A stretch of 64,000 nucleotides of DNA. It comes from Rubricoccus marinus. GTDB taxonomy: Bacteria > Bacteroidota > Rhodothermia > Rhodothermales > Rubricoccaceae. Shown here piece by piece: positions 49,771 to 57,997 of the stretch (the stretch's first letter is position 1; each line of letters begins with the position of its first letter). Location of the stretch: positions 185,151 to 249,150 of the forward strand of contig NZ_MQWB01000001.1 in the NCBI RefSeq assembly GCF_002257665.1, given 5' to 3'. The notes under the pieces are model-generated. The model was not told where the DNA came from. It saw nothing but the letters and a program-made list of their open reading frames with translations, and did not search any database. A program made the position numbers and the translations under genes.

Positions 49771-50172
49771 ATGGGCAAGCTGCAACTCGCTGCGGCGCTC
49801 GCTGCTGTTGGGTTCTCGCCATTCCTGGCAAGCTGGCTCTACTACGAGTTCGCAGCGGAGGGGGCCGCGTCCCCGTACGCTCGCGGAAACGCCATGCCGT
49901 TCGACAGGGGAAGGTGGCACATGGACTACGAGCACTCTCGTCACTTCATGGTGGACGACCTTCTTCGGACCCACGACTTTCGCGGCTGGACGCGGCCCCA
50001 GGTCGAAGCCCTTCTTGGCGAGGCCGATCTAACTCAGACCGGCTTTACAATCCCACTCGGCGAGGACTACCCCGGTCGGGAGTCCATCCCACGGAGGTAC
50101 TACCTCGATTTTGGAGCCGATCAAGACGGACTGGTGACCGGCGCACGATTCCGGTGCGCCGGTGAGTGCTAG
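49771..50172 (+). CDS. Cassette protein with possible BamE/SmpA-like fold
   Basis: 133 residues from ATG 49771, 22 bases inside cassette 1. A hydrophobic N-terminal segment (LQLAAALAAVGFSPFLASWLYY) acts as anchor or signal. The soluble part has MVDDLLRTHDFRGWTRPQVEALLGEADLTQTG, which fits the SmpA/OmlA (BamE-like) pattern DLL..xxLxGxTRxEVxxLLGxPD, then DYPGRESIPRRYYLDFGADQDGLVTGARF. Small BamE-like proteins are common in gene cassettes. Function unknown. Confidence 0.7.
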   Translation: MGKLQLAAALAAVGFSPFLASWLYYEFAAEGAASPYARGNAMPFDRGRWHMDYEHSRHFMVDDLLRTHDFRGWTRPQVEALLGEADLTQTGFTIPLGEDYPGRESIPRRYYLDFGADQDGLVTGARFRCAGEC

Positions 50173-50174
50173 CC

Positions 50175-50310
50175 GTGCGGTAGAACCCGCCGCTGTAGGC
50201 CGACCGGGGGCACGGGCGTTCTTGGCTCGTCCGACCGTCGGTGCCTACTTTCGCTCGTCCACTCGCTGTGCCGTCAGCCCCGGCGGCTAAGCGGCCATCT
50301 GTTCTACCGC
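50175..50310 (+). other. attC site between cassettes 1 and 2
   Basis: Inverse core GTAGAAC (50180-50186) and core GTTCTAC (50301-50307), ~130 bp. The inner arms CCGCCGCTGTAGGCCGACC and GGCGGCTAAGCGGCC can pair imperfectly, leaving extra bases on one side, as in recombining attC hairpins. Centre carries TGCCGTCAGCC like the sites in array 2. Confidence 0.8.
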
Positions 50311-50319
50311 ACGCCCGTC

Positions 50320-50514
50320 ATGCTAGTCAAGGCGCTAGTTCTAGTCGCTCCCGTCGTGGCGGTCGTATGTGGTGTGGTGATCCTAGTGGAAAGATCCAAC
50401 CTGGAGAGTCCTGGGTTCTTGGAGCAAAGCCAAAGCAAGAGAGCCAAGGTCGCGAAAGCGGTGTTCACCGCGACTGCTGCACTACTGTTTGCGGCCTTCA
50501 TCTTCGGCTGGTAA
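50320..50514 (+). CDS. Small cassette membrane protein
   Basis: 64 residues with two membrane segments (LVKALVLVAPVVAVVCGVVILV and VFTATAALLFAAFIFGW) and a short polar linker. Starts ten bases after the core. No family recognised; typical size for orphan cassette genes. Codon use is less GC-biased than in chromosomal genes nearby. Confidence 0.6.
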   Translation: MLVKALVLVAPVVAVVCGVVILVERSNLESPGFLEQSQSKRAKVAKAVFTATAALLFAAFIFGW

Positions 50515-50550
50515 GCAGTGCGGAAGTCTCAGCCTGCAAGGCTGGTAGTC

Positions 50551-50600
50551 CCGTGCGGTAGAACCAAGCGCTGCAGGCCGACAGCACGCCACGCCAGAGG
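50551..50600 (+). other. Truncated (left-half) attC at the end of array 1
   Basis: CGTGCGGTAGAAC followed by GCGCTGCAGGCCGACAGCACGCC, then the motif palindrome CGCCAGAGGCCTCTGGCG. No right arm or second core follows before the alkA stop at 50611. Confidence 0.7.
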
Positions 50601-50610
50601 CCTCTGGCGC

Positions 50611-51240
50611 CTAGCGCCCCAGCTCCGTCGCGCGCCAGAGGTACCAACTCGCCACGCTGCGCCAGGGGCGGAAGGGCTCGCCCGCGGCCTCGAACTGCTT
50701 GGGTGTGGGGCGCTCCTCGGCGCCGGTCATCACGCGCAAGCCTTCGCGCAGTCCGAGGTCGCCAGGTGCCCACACGTCGGGCCGGCCGAGCGTGAACAGG
50801 AGGAACATCCGCGCCGTCCACACGCCGATGCCCCGCACGGCGACGAGCCGCGCGATCACCTCCTTGTCCGGGAGCGCGGCAAACGCCTCGCGCGAGAGGA
50901 CCGTGCCCTCCAGGGCCTTTGCCGCCAGGTCCTGCACCGCCGCCGTTTTCGCGCGCGAGAGGCCCGCGCCCCGCAGCGCCTCCGCATCCTGCGCGAGCAG
51001 AGCCTGGGGCGTGACCTCGCCCAGGAGCGCCACCACGCGTCCGTGGATGGTGCGCGCAGCGGCTGTCGAGACCTGCTGGCCCGTGATGGCGCGCACGAGC
51101 GCCGGGACCGTCTCCATCTCGCGCACGCCGAAGCCCGGCGCCCCAGGCCCGATCTCCTGGATCAGCGCGCCCATGCGCGGGTCAGCGGCGCTCAGGTGCG
51201 CCTCGGCTTCGGCGAGGTCGTAGGGGAGGGGAGCGAGCAT
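50611..51240 (-). CDS. DNA-3-methyladenine glycosylase (AlkA-type)
   Basis: 209 residues from ATG 51240. Removes alkylated bases. ALVRAITGQQVSTAAARTIHGRVVALLG is the AlkA ITGQQ block, HhH motif KEVIARLVAVRGIGVWTARMFLLF, catalytic Asp in VWAPGDLGLREGL, then PFRPWRSVASWYLWR. It has the HhH-GPD core only and lacks the E. coli AlkA N-terminal domain. Third alkylation/oxidation repair gene in the window with ogt and nth. Confidence 0.94.
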   Translation of the reverse strand: MLAPLPYDLAEAEAHLSAADPRMGALIQEIGPGAPGFGVREMETVPALVRAITGQQVSTAAARTIHGRVVALLGEVTPQALLAQDAEALRGAGLSRAKTAAVQDLAAKALEGTVLSREAFAALPDKEVIARLVAVRGIGVWTARMFLLFTLGRPDVWAPGDLGLREGLRVMTGAEERPTPKQFEAAGEPFRPWRSVASWYLWRATELGR

Positions 51241-51590
51241 GAGCGGTAGAGAAGCGGACCCGACGATACGCGTCGTCGCCCGGCCTCTGGCGCCAGAGGC
51301 CTTGGGTGGCAGAGCGGCATCCTGGGAGCACCCCCTGAAAAACACGCCTGCGACGGCGGTTTTTCTGTCCCCCTCGGAGAGAGGGACCGTTGACACCGAG
51401 CACGTATCTGGGACCGCGTTGGCTCGGGTCTCGCCAGAGGCTGGATCTGAACTGCCCCCCTGATTCAGGGGGACAGCTTTGCGACCAGCGGAGAGCAAAG
51501 CAGGGGGTAGCCCCGTGCTACCGCGATGCCCAAGCCTCTGGCGCCAGAGGCGAGCCACCCACTCGCCACTGGCCACTCCCTACTGGCCCG
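51241..51590. other. Intergenic region between alkA and menB
   Basis: About 350 bases with a terminator (51337-51365), a compact palindrome CCCCCTGATTCAGGGGG at 51456-51472, and four iterated motif copies. No gene is supported. Confidence 0.5.
51337..51365 (-). terminator. Rho-independent terminator after menB
   Basis: GAAAAAC-A-CGCC / GGCG-GTTTTTC stem around TGCGAC. A-run on one side and T-run on the other, so it can work in both directions; it lies downstream of menB on the minus strand. Confidence 0.75.
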
Positions 51591-52484
51591 CTATGGCCGG
51601 TAGCCGTCGGCGTCGAAGTTGGGCTTGCGCTTCTCGGCGTAGGCCTTTTTGCCTTCCTGACCTTCTTCGGTCATGTAGAAAAGCATCGTGGCGTAGCCCG
51701 CGAGCTGCTGCAGCCCCGCGCCTCCGTCCTCGTCGGCGTTGGCGGCGGCCTTGAGCATGCGGATCGCGATGTTGGAGTTCTGCAAGATCTCCCGGCTCCA
51801 CTGCACGTACTCGCGCTCCAGCTCCGCCAGAGGCACGACCGTGTTGACGAGGCCCATATCGATGGCCTCTTGCGCCGAGTAGTCGCGCGCCAGGAACCAG
51901 ATCTCACGAGCCTTTTTCTGGCCCACGATCCGCGCGAGGTGCGTCGTCCCGTAGCCCGCGTCGAAGGAGCCGACCTTGGGGCCGGTCTGCATAAAGCGCG
52001 CGTTGTCGCTCGCGATGGTGAGGTCGCAGACGACATGGAGCACGTGCCCGCCGCCGACCGCCCAGCCGTTGACGGCCGCGATGACCGGCTTCGGGATCGT
52101 GCGGATGCGGGTCTGGAAGTCCAGCACGTTGAGGCGCTGCATGCCTGTGGGGGCGTCGCCCTCCATCTCCACGTAGCCGTGCTCGCCGCGGATGCGCTGG
52201 TCGCCACCGGAGCAGAACGCCTTATCGCCGGCGCCGGTGAGCACCACGCAGCCCACACTCGGGTCGTCCCGCGCGTCGTCAATCGCGCGGATCATCTCCG
52301 TCACCGTCGTGGGCCGGAACGCGTTGCGCACCTCGGGCCGGTTGATTGTGATCCGCGCGATGCCAGCCGTGTCGGTCTCGGGCGTGCCCTTTTCGTAGAC
52401 GATGTCCTCGAAGTCCCCCGCGCTTTCCCAGGTGAACGGGCCGGAGATGGACGGGCGGTGGGTGAAGTGGTGCTTGTCGGCCAT
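51591..52484 (-). CDS. menB: 1,4-dihydroxy-2-naphthoyl-CoA synthase
   Basis: 297 residues from ATG 52484. Crotonase-fold Dieckmann cyclase of menaquinone synthesis (o-succinylbenzoyl-CoA to DHNA-CoA). Key blocks: [106 protein letters not shown], and the end [10 protein letters not shown]. The GGDQ and VGSFDxGYG motifs separate MenB from other crotonases. menH lies upstream on the same strand, 135 bases away. Confidence 0.97.
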   Translation of the reverse strand: MADKHHFTHRPSISGPFTWESAGDFEDIVYEKGTPETDTAGIARITINRPEVRNAFRPTTVTEMIRAIDDARDDPSVGCVVLTGAGDKAFCSGGDQRIRGEHGYVEMEGDAPTGMQRLNVLDFQTRIRTIPKPVIAAVNGWAVGGGHVLHVVCDLTIASDNARFMQTGPKVGSFDAGYGTTHLARIVGQKKAREIWFLARDYSAQEAIDMGLVNTVVPLAELEREYVQWSREILQNSNIAIRMLKAAANADEDGGAGLQQLAGYATMLFYMTEEGQEGKKAYAEKRKPNFDADGYRP

Positions 52485-52619
52485 GAGGACAAAAAAGGAG
52501 TGGAAGAAGCGGAGCCTCTGGCGAGTCGGAGACCTCACAGAACGCCAGAGGTCAGTAATGCGTGATTCGAGATGCGTGAGGGCGGAATCGACTACCCCTC
52601 ACGGATCACGGATCCCGCA

Positions 52620-53345
52620 TCACGGAAACAGCGCGTCGCGGAGCACGTCGGCGATGGCGTGGGGCGCCTGCGCCAGGAGCGCGTGGCCGGCGCCGGGCAC
52701 GAGGCGGACCCGGAAGGGCCCCTCGCGCGCCATCTCGTCGGCCAGCGCGACGTATTTCGCGTCGTCAGCGCCTGCGACGGCCCAAGCCGGGACGCGGATC
52801 CGTGAAAGACCGTCCCAGAGCGGCGCCATCTCGCCCGTGCCCATGTGGCGGAGGCTCCGCGCCAGCGCCAGAGGCGCGTTGTGGCCCAGCCTGTCCAGCA
52901 CGAGCCTCTGGCGGAGGTCCTCGCCCAACTCGCCCCAGAGGGGAAGGCGGTACCAGCGGTTGAGAAACGCGGGGTAGTCGCGCGCGATCTCGGCGGCGCG
53001 CTCGGCGTCCACGTCGCGACGGGCTTCGCGGGCCTCTGGCGAGCGGAGGCCGGGCGAGGCGGAGACGAGCACGAGCGCGCGGACGAGGTCCGGGTGCTTC
53101 AGCGCGAGGTGCAGCGCGAGGCGCCCGCCCATCGAGTAGCCCGCGAGGATGGCCGGCGCGTCCAGCATCGCGGCCAGCCGGTCTGCCTCGCGGTCCAGCG
53201 TGGCGCCAGAGGCGGCCTCTTGCGTGCCGTGGCCCGCGAGGTCCGGCGCGAGAATGTGCGCGGCCGGTCCGAGGTCCGCCGCGATGGGGTCCCAGTCGGC
53301 GCCGCGGCCCATAAAGCCGTGGAGGGCGAGAACGGTGGGGGGCAT
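52620..53345 (-). CDS. menH: MenH-type alpha/beta hydrolase (SHCHC synthase)
   Basis: 241 residues. TVLALHGFMGRGADWDPIAADL (oxyanion hole), nucleophile elbow ILAGYSMGGRLALHLALKHPDLV with catalytic Ser, VPAWAVAGADDAKYVALADEM with catalytic Asp, VPGAGHALLAQAPHAIADVL with catalytic His. Removes pyruvate from SEPHCHC in menaquinone synthesis. Next to menB on the same strand, which supports MenH over a generic esterase. Confidence 0.88.
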   Translation of the reverse strand: MPPTVLALHGFMGRGADWDPIAADLGPAAHILAPDLAGHGTQEAASGATLDREADRLAAMLDAPAILAGYSMGGRLALHLALKHPDLVRALVLVSASPGLRSPEAREARRDVDAERAAEIARDYPAFLNRWYRLPLWGELGEDLRQRLVLDRLGHNAPLALARSLRHMGTGEMAPLWDGLSRIRVPAWAVAGADDAKYVALADEMAREGPFRVRLVPGAGHALLAQAPHAIADVLRDALFP

Positions 53346-53448
53346 GGGCCGAAAGGGTGTGGATCGGAAAGGTCGCGCCTCTGGAGCCGCGGCGGACCCC
53401 TGGCGCCAGAGGCCGCGTTAGGCTCTCTCTTGCTGCCCCCTTCTGACC

Positions 53449-54402
53449 ATGGCCCTCTCCCGCCGCCAGTTCGTCCGCCGCGCCACCGCCGCCGGCCTCG
53501 CCATTCCCTTTGCCGCGCCTCTGGCGCGCGCCGCCTCTCCCGTCCCGGCTGCCTCTGGCGCCAGAGGCCTGGAAGCCGACTATCCGGCCCGCGCCGCCAC
53601 GTTTACCGACCTCCGCCGCGGCGTGGGATACTTCACCGAGCGTGGCGGGACGATCGGCTACCTCGCGACCGACGACGCGCTCGTGATGGTGGACACGCAG
53701 TTCGCCGAGTCGGCGAAGACCGCATATGACGGTCTGGACGAGCGCACGCCGGGCCGCGCGAGCGTGATCGACTTGCTCGTCAACACGCACCACCACGGCG
53801 ACCACACAAGTGGCAACGGCGTCCTCGCGCCTCTGGCGGCGCGCCACGTGGCGCACGAGGCCGTGCCCGGCTTGCAGCGCGCGGCGGCCGTCCGGAGCGG
53901 GTCGCTCGCCTCGCAGGCCTACGCCCGCGAGACCTACAGCCGCGAGTGGAGCACCAACGTGGGCGACGAGACCGTGATGCTGCACTACTTCGGACAGGCG
54001 CACACCTGCGGCGACAGCATGGTGCACTTCGTCAACGCCGACGTGGTCCACACCGGCGACCTGGTGTTCAACCGGCTCCCGCCGTACATCGACCTCGGCG
54101 CCGGGGCGGATACCGCCAACTGGATGAGCGTGATGGAGCAGGCCCACGCCACGTTCTCCGACGAAACGACCTTCATCTTCGGCCACGGCAACGAGGAGTA
54201 CGGCGTGACCGGCACGCGCGCCGACCTTCTCGTGATGCGCGACTTCCTAGGCGCCACCCGCGAGTACGTGGAGCGCGGCCTCGCCTCTGGCGAGAGCGTG
54301 GAATCCCTGGCCGAGATCGACGCCATCCCCGGCTTCCCGGACCACACCGGGCAGCGGCTGGCGCGGGTGGTCCAGATCATCGCCGAGGAGATGCAGCGCT
54401 AG
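53449..54402 (+). CDS. Tat-exported MBL-fold hydrolase
   Basis: 317 residues. Twin-arginine signal MALSRRQFVRRATAAGLAIPFAAPLARAAS. Metal-binding DLLVNTHHHGDHTSGNG (HxHxDH, around residue 112), AHTCGDSMVHFVNADVVHTGDLVFNRLPPYID with the Asp-containing motif, and FGHGNEEYGVTG with the last His. A periplasmic zinc hydrolase of unknown substrate; not a typical beta-lactamase. Single gene. Confidence 0.9.
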   Translation: MALSRRQFVRRATAAGLAIPFAAPLARAASPVPAASGARGLEADYPARAATFTDLRRGVGYFTERGGTIGYLATDDALVMVDTQFAESAKTAYDGLDERTPGRASVIDLLVNTHHHGDHTSGNGVLAPLAARHVAHEAVPGLQRAAAVRSGSLASQAYARETYSREWSTNVGDETVMLHYFGQAHTCGDSMVHFVNADVVHTGDLVFNRLPPYIDLGAGADTANWMSVMEQAHATFSDETTFIFGHGNEEYGVTGTRADLLVMRDFLGATREYVERGLASGESVESLAEIDAIPGFPDHTGQRLARVVQIIAEEMQR

Positions 54403-54464
54403 CCTCTGGCGCCAGAGGCACGTTCAGGAAGCGCCCGGCGTTGAGAGGCGGTAGCCTGTCTCCG

Positions 54465-55055
54465 ATGCCCCGCCGCCTTTTCCTCCTCGTGCCGCTCGTC
54501 GCGCTCGCCGCCTGCGGCGGCACGCCGCCCGCCGCGCCTCCTCCGCCGCCCGCGCCCGTCCGCCCTCCGCCTCCGGCGCCAGAGGCCTTCGACCTCGCGC
54601 CCACGTTCGCCGAGAACGCCGGGCGCCTGCCGTGGCCCGCGACGGGCGTCGTGACCGGCTTTTTCGGGCGCCGCACCGACCCCGACACGGGCACGCTCAC
54701 CGACGCCGTCGGCATCGACATCGCGACGGCGCCAGAGGACCGCGTGACGGCGACGTTCGCGGGCCGCGTCTCGCGCGTGGGCCAGATGGCCGCCTTTGGC
54801 ACGTTCGTGATGCTGAAACACCACGGCTGGACAACGGTCTACGGCAACCTCTCGCGCGTGGACGTCGCCTCTGGCGACAGCGTGGCGACGGGCGCGCCGC
54901 TCGGCGCCAGCGGCACGCTGGACGAGCGCCGCGGCGCCTCGCTGTTCTTCGCCGTGTTCCAGGACAGCACCGCCGTGGACCCCATGCTGTGGCTCCGCCC
55001 GCGCACGCGGCCTCTGGCGCCAGAGGACACCCCGGTGTCACCGCAGGGCCGCTAG
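54465..55055 (+). CDS. M23/LytM-domain lipoprotein, catalytically degenerate
   Basis: 196 residues from ATG 54465. Lipobox MPRRLFLLVPLVALAACGG, then a Pro-rich linker. LytM fold from WPATGVVTGFFGRRTDPDTGTLTDAVGIDIATAPEDRVTATFAGRVSRVGQMAAFGTFVMLKHHGWTTVYGNLSRVDVASGDSV. In active M23 enzymes the first block reads HxGID and the last YxHL; here they are AVGID and YGNL, so both zinc His are missing. It likely activates an amidase, as EnvC and NlpD do, rather than cutting peptidoglycan. Confidence 0.85.
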   Translation: MPRRLFLLVPLVALAACGGTPPAAPPPPPAPVRPPPPAPEAFDLAPTFAENAGRLPWPATGVVTGFFGRRTDPDTGTLTDAVGIDIATAPEDRVTATFAGRVSRVGQMAAFGTFVMLKHHGWTTVYGNLSRVDVASGDSVATGAPLGASGTLDERRGASLFFAVFQDSTAVDPMLWLRPRTRPLAPEDTPVSPQGR

Positions 55056-55082
55056 ACTCCCTCTTCTCCCTCCCCCAGATCG

Positions 55083-56042
55083 TTGGCCGAGACCGTAGAC
55101 CGCACCTTTGAGATCGAGAACGCCGAGCCGCTGCTGCTCTTCGGCTTCAACGACCTGTACCTCCGCCGCATCGAGAGCGCGTTCCCCAGCACGCGCATCG
55201 TCGCCAGAGGCTCCCGCCTCCACCTCCGCGGGCCCGCCGCCGACCTCGACCAGATCGAGCGCGTCGTGCGCGAGCTCACCGTGGTCCTCAACCGCAACGG
55301 CACGCTGACCGAGAACGACGTGGCGACGGTCCTGGACCTCTCCAACGTCAGCGCCGGCGAGCGCCCGCCCAAGAACGCGGACGCGATCCTGTTCACGGCC
55401 ACGGGCGGAACCGTCAAGGCGAAAACGCCCGGGCAGGGCCAGCTCGTGGAGGCCGCGCGCAGCAACGACATCGTGTTCGCCGTCGGCCCGGCGGGAACGG
55501 GCAAGACGTACACGAGCGTGGCGCTGGCCGTGAGCGCGCTCAAGAGCCGCCAGGTCAAAAAGATCGTGCTCTGCCGCCCGGCGGTGGAGGCCGGCGAGAG
55601 CCTTGGCTTCCTGCCCGGCGACTTGCGCGACAAGGTGGACCCCTACCTCCGCCCGCTCTACGACGCCCTCGAAGAGATGGTGCCGCGCGAGAAGCTCCGC
55701 GGCTACATGGACCAGAACGTCGTCGAGATCGTGCCTCTGGCGTACATGCGCGGGCGCACGCTCAACTCCGCGTTCGTGATTCTGGACGAGGCGCAGAACT
55801 CCACGGCCACGCAGATGAAGATGTTCTTGACGCGCATCGGCGCCGGCAGCCGCGCGATTGTCACGGGCGACGTGACGCAGACGGACCTCCCCAGCCGCGC
55901 CATGAGCGGTCTCGTGCAGGCCCGCGCGATCCTCGAAGGCGTGGACGGCATCGCGTTTATCGACTTCGACCGCGAGGACGTGGTGCGCCACAAGCTGGTC
56001 AAGGACATCATCGCGGCCTACGACCGCGCCGCGGGCGACTGA
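55083..56042 (+). CDS. phoH: PhoH family ATPase
   Basis: 319 residues from TTG. N-terminal KH-like part (FEIENAEPLLLFGFNDLYLRRIESAFPSTRIVARGSRLHLRGP), then the PhoH ATPase: Walker A AVGPAGTGKTYTSVALAV, KKIVLCRPAVEAGESLGFLPGDLRDKVDPYLRPLYDAL, Walker B NSAFVILDEAQNSTATQMKMFLTRIG, and IVTGDVTQTDLP. Standard PhoL/YbeZ length. RNA-associated ATPase; YbeY usually follows but is not next to it here, since the cassette array begins downstream. Confidence 0.94.
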   Translation: MAETVDRTFEIENAEPLLLFGFNDLYLRRIESAFPSTRIVARGSRLHLRGPAADLDQIERVVRELTVVLNRNGTLTENDVATVLDLSNVSAGERPPKNADAILFTATGGTVKAKTPGQGQLVEAARSNDIVFAVGPAGTGKTYTSVALAVSALKSRQVKKIVLCRPAVEAGESLGFLPGDLRDKVDPYLRPLYDALEEMVPREKLRGYMDQNVVEIVPLAYMRGRTLNSAFVILDEAQNSTATQMKMFLTRIGAGSRAIVTGDVTQTDLPSRAMSGLVQARAILEGVDGIAFIDFDREDVVRHKLVKDIIAAYDRAAGD

Positions 56043-56396
56043 GCCTCTGGCGACGCGGAGACCTCTCGCGCCAGAGGCCTCCGCGAGTGCGGCATAGCGG
56101 GCCGCGACGCGTGGACGCGTTGAGGCCGGACACGTGCGCAGGAGTGCCGCCAGAGGCGATGCGGGCGGAAACCTGTAGGAGTTTGCGCATGCGTAGGTTG
56201 GACGCTTCCCGGATGATCTGACGCATGAAGTGCGGAAACCGCCACTTCATGCCGCCCAGCTTCCGCCTTTTGTCCCGATTCCGGACTTCATCCGGCACTC
56301 AGTGCCGCTGAAGTACTAGTTATGCGGCACTACAGCCTATGACGGAGCGTTGGCACCGAGAAGGGGGTTCTATAGCGCGACTATTCCGCTAGCCTT
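56043..56396. other. Left flank of cassette array 2
   Basis: About 280 bases from phoH to the first core at 56319. Contains an imperfect palindrome GCATGAAGTG...CACTTCATGC (56223-56252, 10-13 bp stem) and GTGCGGCATAGC (56088-56099), one or two changes from an inverse core. It could hold a decayed attC or the attI side. No ORF supported. Confidence 0.45.
56223..56252. other. Strong hairpin near the left end of cassette array 2
   Basis: GCATGAAGTG-CGG-AAA-CCG-C-CACTTCATGC: 13 pairs with one bulged C and an AAA loop. No T-run follows. It may be a terminator for phoH, which lacks another, or part of the integration region. Confidence 0.5.
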
Positions 56397-57296
56397 ATGA
56401 CGCTCATAGTCGCGAGGAAAATCAAGGGCCGCGCGACTGTTGTCGGTGATACCGGCCTCTCAGCCCCCTCGGTTCTACGCCCTCACCCTTACTGGGGAAC
56501 AGTAAAGACTGTCATTCTCAAACCTAGCCTGTCTGTCTCCTATGCCAGCTCCGATCTAGCAGCTACTCATAATCTAATTTCTGCAGCCTCCAGGCATGAA
56601 CAAGCTGAAACTGTAATCAGGCACTTGCTGGCGGGCCATAAAAAACATCGCTCGTCAGACTTCATAGTAACACACCGCCCCCTGTATGAAGAGGGCATTA
56701 TTGTAGACACGCTCTACCTCATATGCGGTGGAGCCATTCAAGAGTGCGAGACTGCCTGGATTGGGGAACGGGATTGCTTCAACTCGTTCCAAAAGCATTT
56801 TCATGCCGCGAGTGACAATGAGCACAGCGCATCAGCAGCAAGGGGGCAATATGCCTATGATCACATACGGAATCTCATGACAGAGGCTATGGAGTCGGTG
56901 ATCGCAGATCGTGTTGGTACTGTGCGCGGTTTCGCTATCGCCGTTGACTCTCGCCGCAATGGGTACGAGTACACCCCCCGGTCTAGCAACGCAAGCGGGA
57001 ACATGGAGCCAGTCCGACTAACTGCTGGCGAGTGGACCCCCATCCACCTCGGTAGTGCTGAGACAGGAGCATCGCATATATCGATCCTGTCCACCTTGCT
57101 ACCTGATCCGCCTGCCGTTGCCATTTATATGCCTCTCATAAAGACCCTTCTGTCTTTCGTGGCTTCACGAGGCTATAACTTTTGGGCTGTTCGCTGCGAC
57201 AGCCACTCCGATATCAATTCTGTAACGAAGGAATTCTTCGGCTTCGAGTTCAAGGGGGCGTTGTACGAACACGGACGTACCTACATGCTCGATTGA
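56397..57296 (+). CDS. Proteasome-like Ntn hydrolase (cassette A)
   Basis: 299 residues. The start reads MTLIVARKIKGRATVVGDTGLS. If Met is removed, Thr becomes residue 1, Asp lies at 17 (GDT) and Lys at 36 (TVKTVIL), close to Thr1/Asp17/Lys33 of proteasome beta and HslV subunits. The following SVSYASSDLAATHNLISAASRH resembles the SGxxADxxxL strand-helix of that fold. Remaining sequence has no further match I know. A self-activating N-terminal Thr peptidase is inferred, not proven. Codon use differs from chromosomal genes (ATA, TTA, AGA common). Confidence 0.65.
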   Translation: MTLIVARKIKGRATVVGDTGLSAPSVLRPHPYWGTVKTVILKPSLSVSYASSDLAATHNLISAASRHEQAETVIRHLLAGHKKHRSSDFIVTHRPLYEEGIIVDTLYLICGGAIQECETAWIGERDCFNSFQKHFHAASDNEHSASAARGQYAYDHIRNLMTEAMESVIADRVGTVRGFAIAVDSRRNGYEYTPRSSNASGNMEPVRLTAGEWTPIHLGSAETGASHISILSTLLPDPPAVAIYMPLIKTLLSFVASRGYNFWAVRCDSHSDINSVTKEFFGFEFKGALYEHGRTYMLD

Positions 57297-57301
57297 TCTC
57301 C

Positions 57302-57438
57302 GTGCCGCATAACCCGCGGCTGCAGGCCGACGCGGGGCTCCAGCGTCCTCGATTCGTGTGGGCATCGGAGTCTACTTTGCCTCGTCCCACCCTCCCTGCG
57401 TCAGCCCCGCGCGGCTGAGCCGCAAGCTGTTATGCCGC
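57302..57438 (+). other. attC site, cassette A
   Basis: Inverse core GCATAAC (57307-57313), then GCGGCTGCAGGCCG and CGCGGGGCT; right arm AGCCCCGCGCGGCTGAGCCGC and core GTTATGC (57429-57435). The arms pair with a few unpaired bases on the left arm, the extrahelical pattern of attC. ~85-90% like the site at 58207 by eye. Confidence 0.85.
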
Positions 57439-57450
57439 TTTCAATTCTCG

Positions 57451-57843
57451 ATGCCTGAAAGAACCAAGGATCCAGATCAACGCCAATTCGACATCTTCAG
57501 CAAAATGACTGAAGCGAGGATCGGTGTGCTCAAGCAGGTAACGACGCTCAGCACTGGCGCCATCGTCGTGATCACCACTTTCTATCGCGGTGATACTGAG
57601 ACGACCTCACTTACGGAGACAAGGCTGACCATCGCTCTGGTGGCATTCTTGATTAGTGCCGGAGTCAGCGTGTTTGCAATGTGGGCTCACTCAGTTGGCT
57701 ACCGATCAGCATCGAGTTCCGACTACTTGTCGAACGGCGATTTCCACAAGACAAACAAAGAGTTCTGGGCAGAAGCAACAGCGTTGGCGATTTTCTTCGG
57801 CGGGATAGTCAGCCTAACACTCGCATTCGTCTCAATGCTGTGA
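57451..57843 (+). CDS. Small membrane protein (cassette B)
   Basis: 130 residues from ATG 57451. A polar N-terminus (MPERTKDPDQRQFDIFSKMTEARIGVLKQVTTLSTGAIVVITTFY) with an amphipathic helix leads to three hydrophobic segments (LSTGAIVVITTFY, LTIALVAFLISAGVSVFAMWA, ALAIFFGGIVSLTLAFVSML). The layout is common in small membrane proteins of cassettes and defence islands. No family name. Function unknown. Confidence 0.7.
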   Translation: MPERTKDPDQRQFDIFSKMTEARIGVLKQVTTLSTGAIVVITTFYRGDTETTSLTETRLTIALVAFLISAGVSVFAMWAHSVGYRSASSSDYLSNGDFHKTNKEFWAEATALAIFFGGIVSLTLAFVSML

Positions 57844-57990
57844 GCGGCATAACCCGCGGCTGCACTCCGGCGAGGGGCTCTGCCGTGTTTGCTTCGTTTG
57901 GCCGCTGGCGCCAGAGGCGTATCCTCCGCTTTGCACCACCTCCGGCGGTCGTTGCCCTTCGCGGGTGAGCCGCCTTCTGTTACACGGCCT
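57843..57990 (+). other. attC site, cassette B
   Basis: Inverse core GCATAAC (57847-57853), core GTTACAC (57979-57985). The two cores differ because the right one belongs to the next cassette. It contains one of the two iterated motifs in the array (57909). Confidence 0.8.
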
Positions 57991-57997
57991 CGTCAAC

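Larger units (their letters stand above)
49749..50600 (+). mobile_element. Integron cassette array 1 (two cassettes, no integrase nearby)
   Basis: Core GTTCTAC at 49749 and 50301, inverse cores GTAGAAC at 50180 and 50558. Cassette 1 begins GTTCTACCGCAC, the exact reverse complement of GTGCGGTAGAAC at its attC. Cassette 2 begins GTTCTACCGCACG, the reverse complement of CGTGCGGTAGAAC at its half-attC. That self-complementarity within each cassette is a property of circularised integron cassettes. No copy of the iterated CCTCTGGCG motif lies inside. The array ends at a CGCCAGAGGCCTCTGGCG palindrome, where only the left half of the last attC remains. Confidence 0.8.

Noticed and set aside
51456..51472. 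Palindrome CCCCCTGATTCAGGGGG as an operator
   Set aside because: It lies between the 3' side of menB and the start of alkA with no regulator nearby; kept only as a remark in the gap entry.
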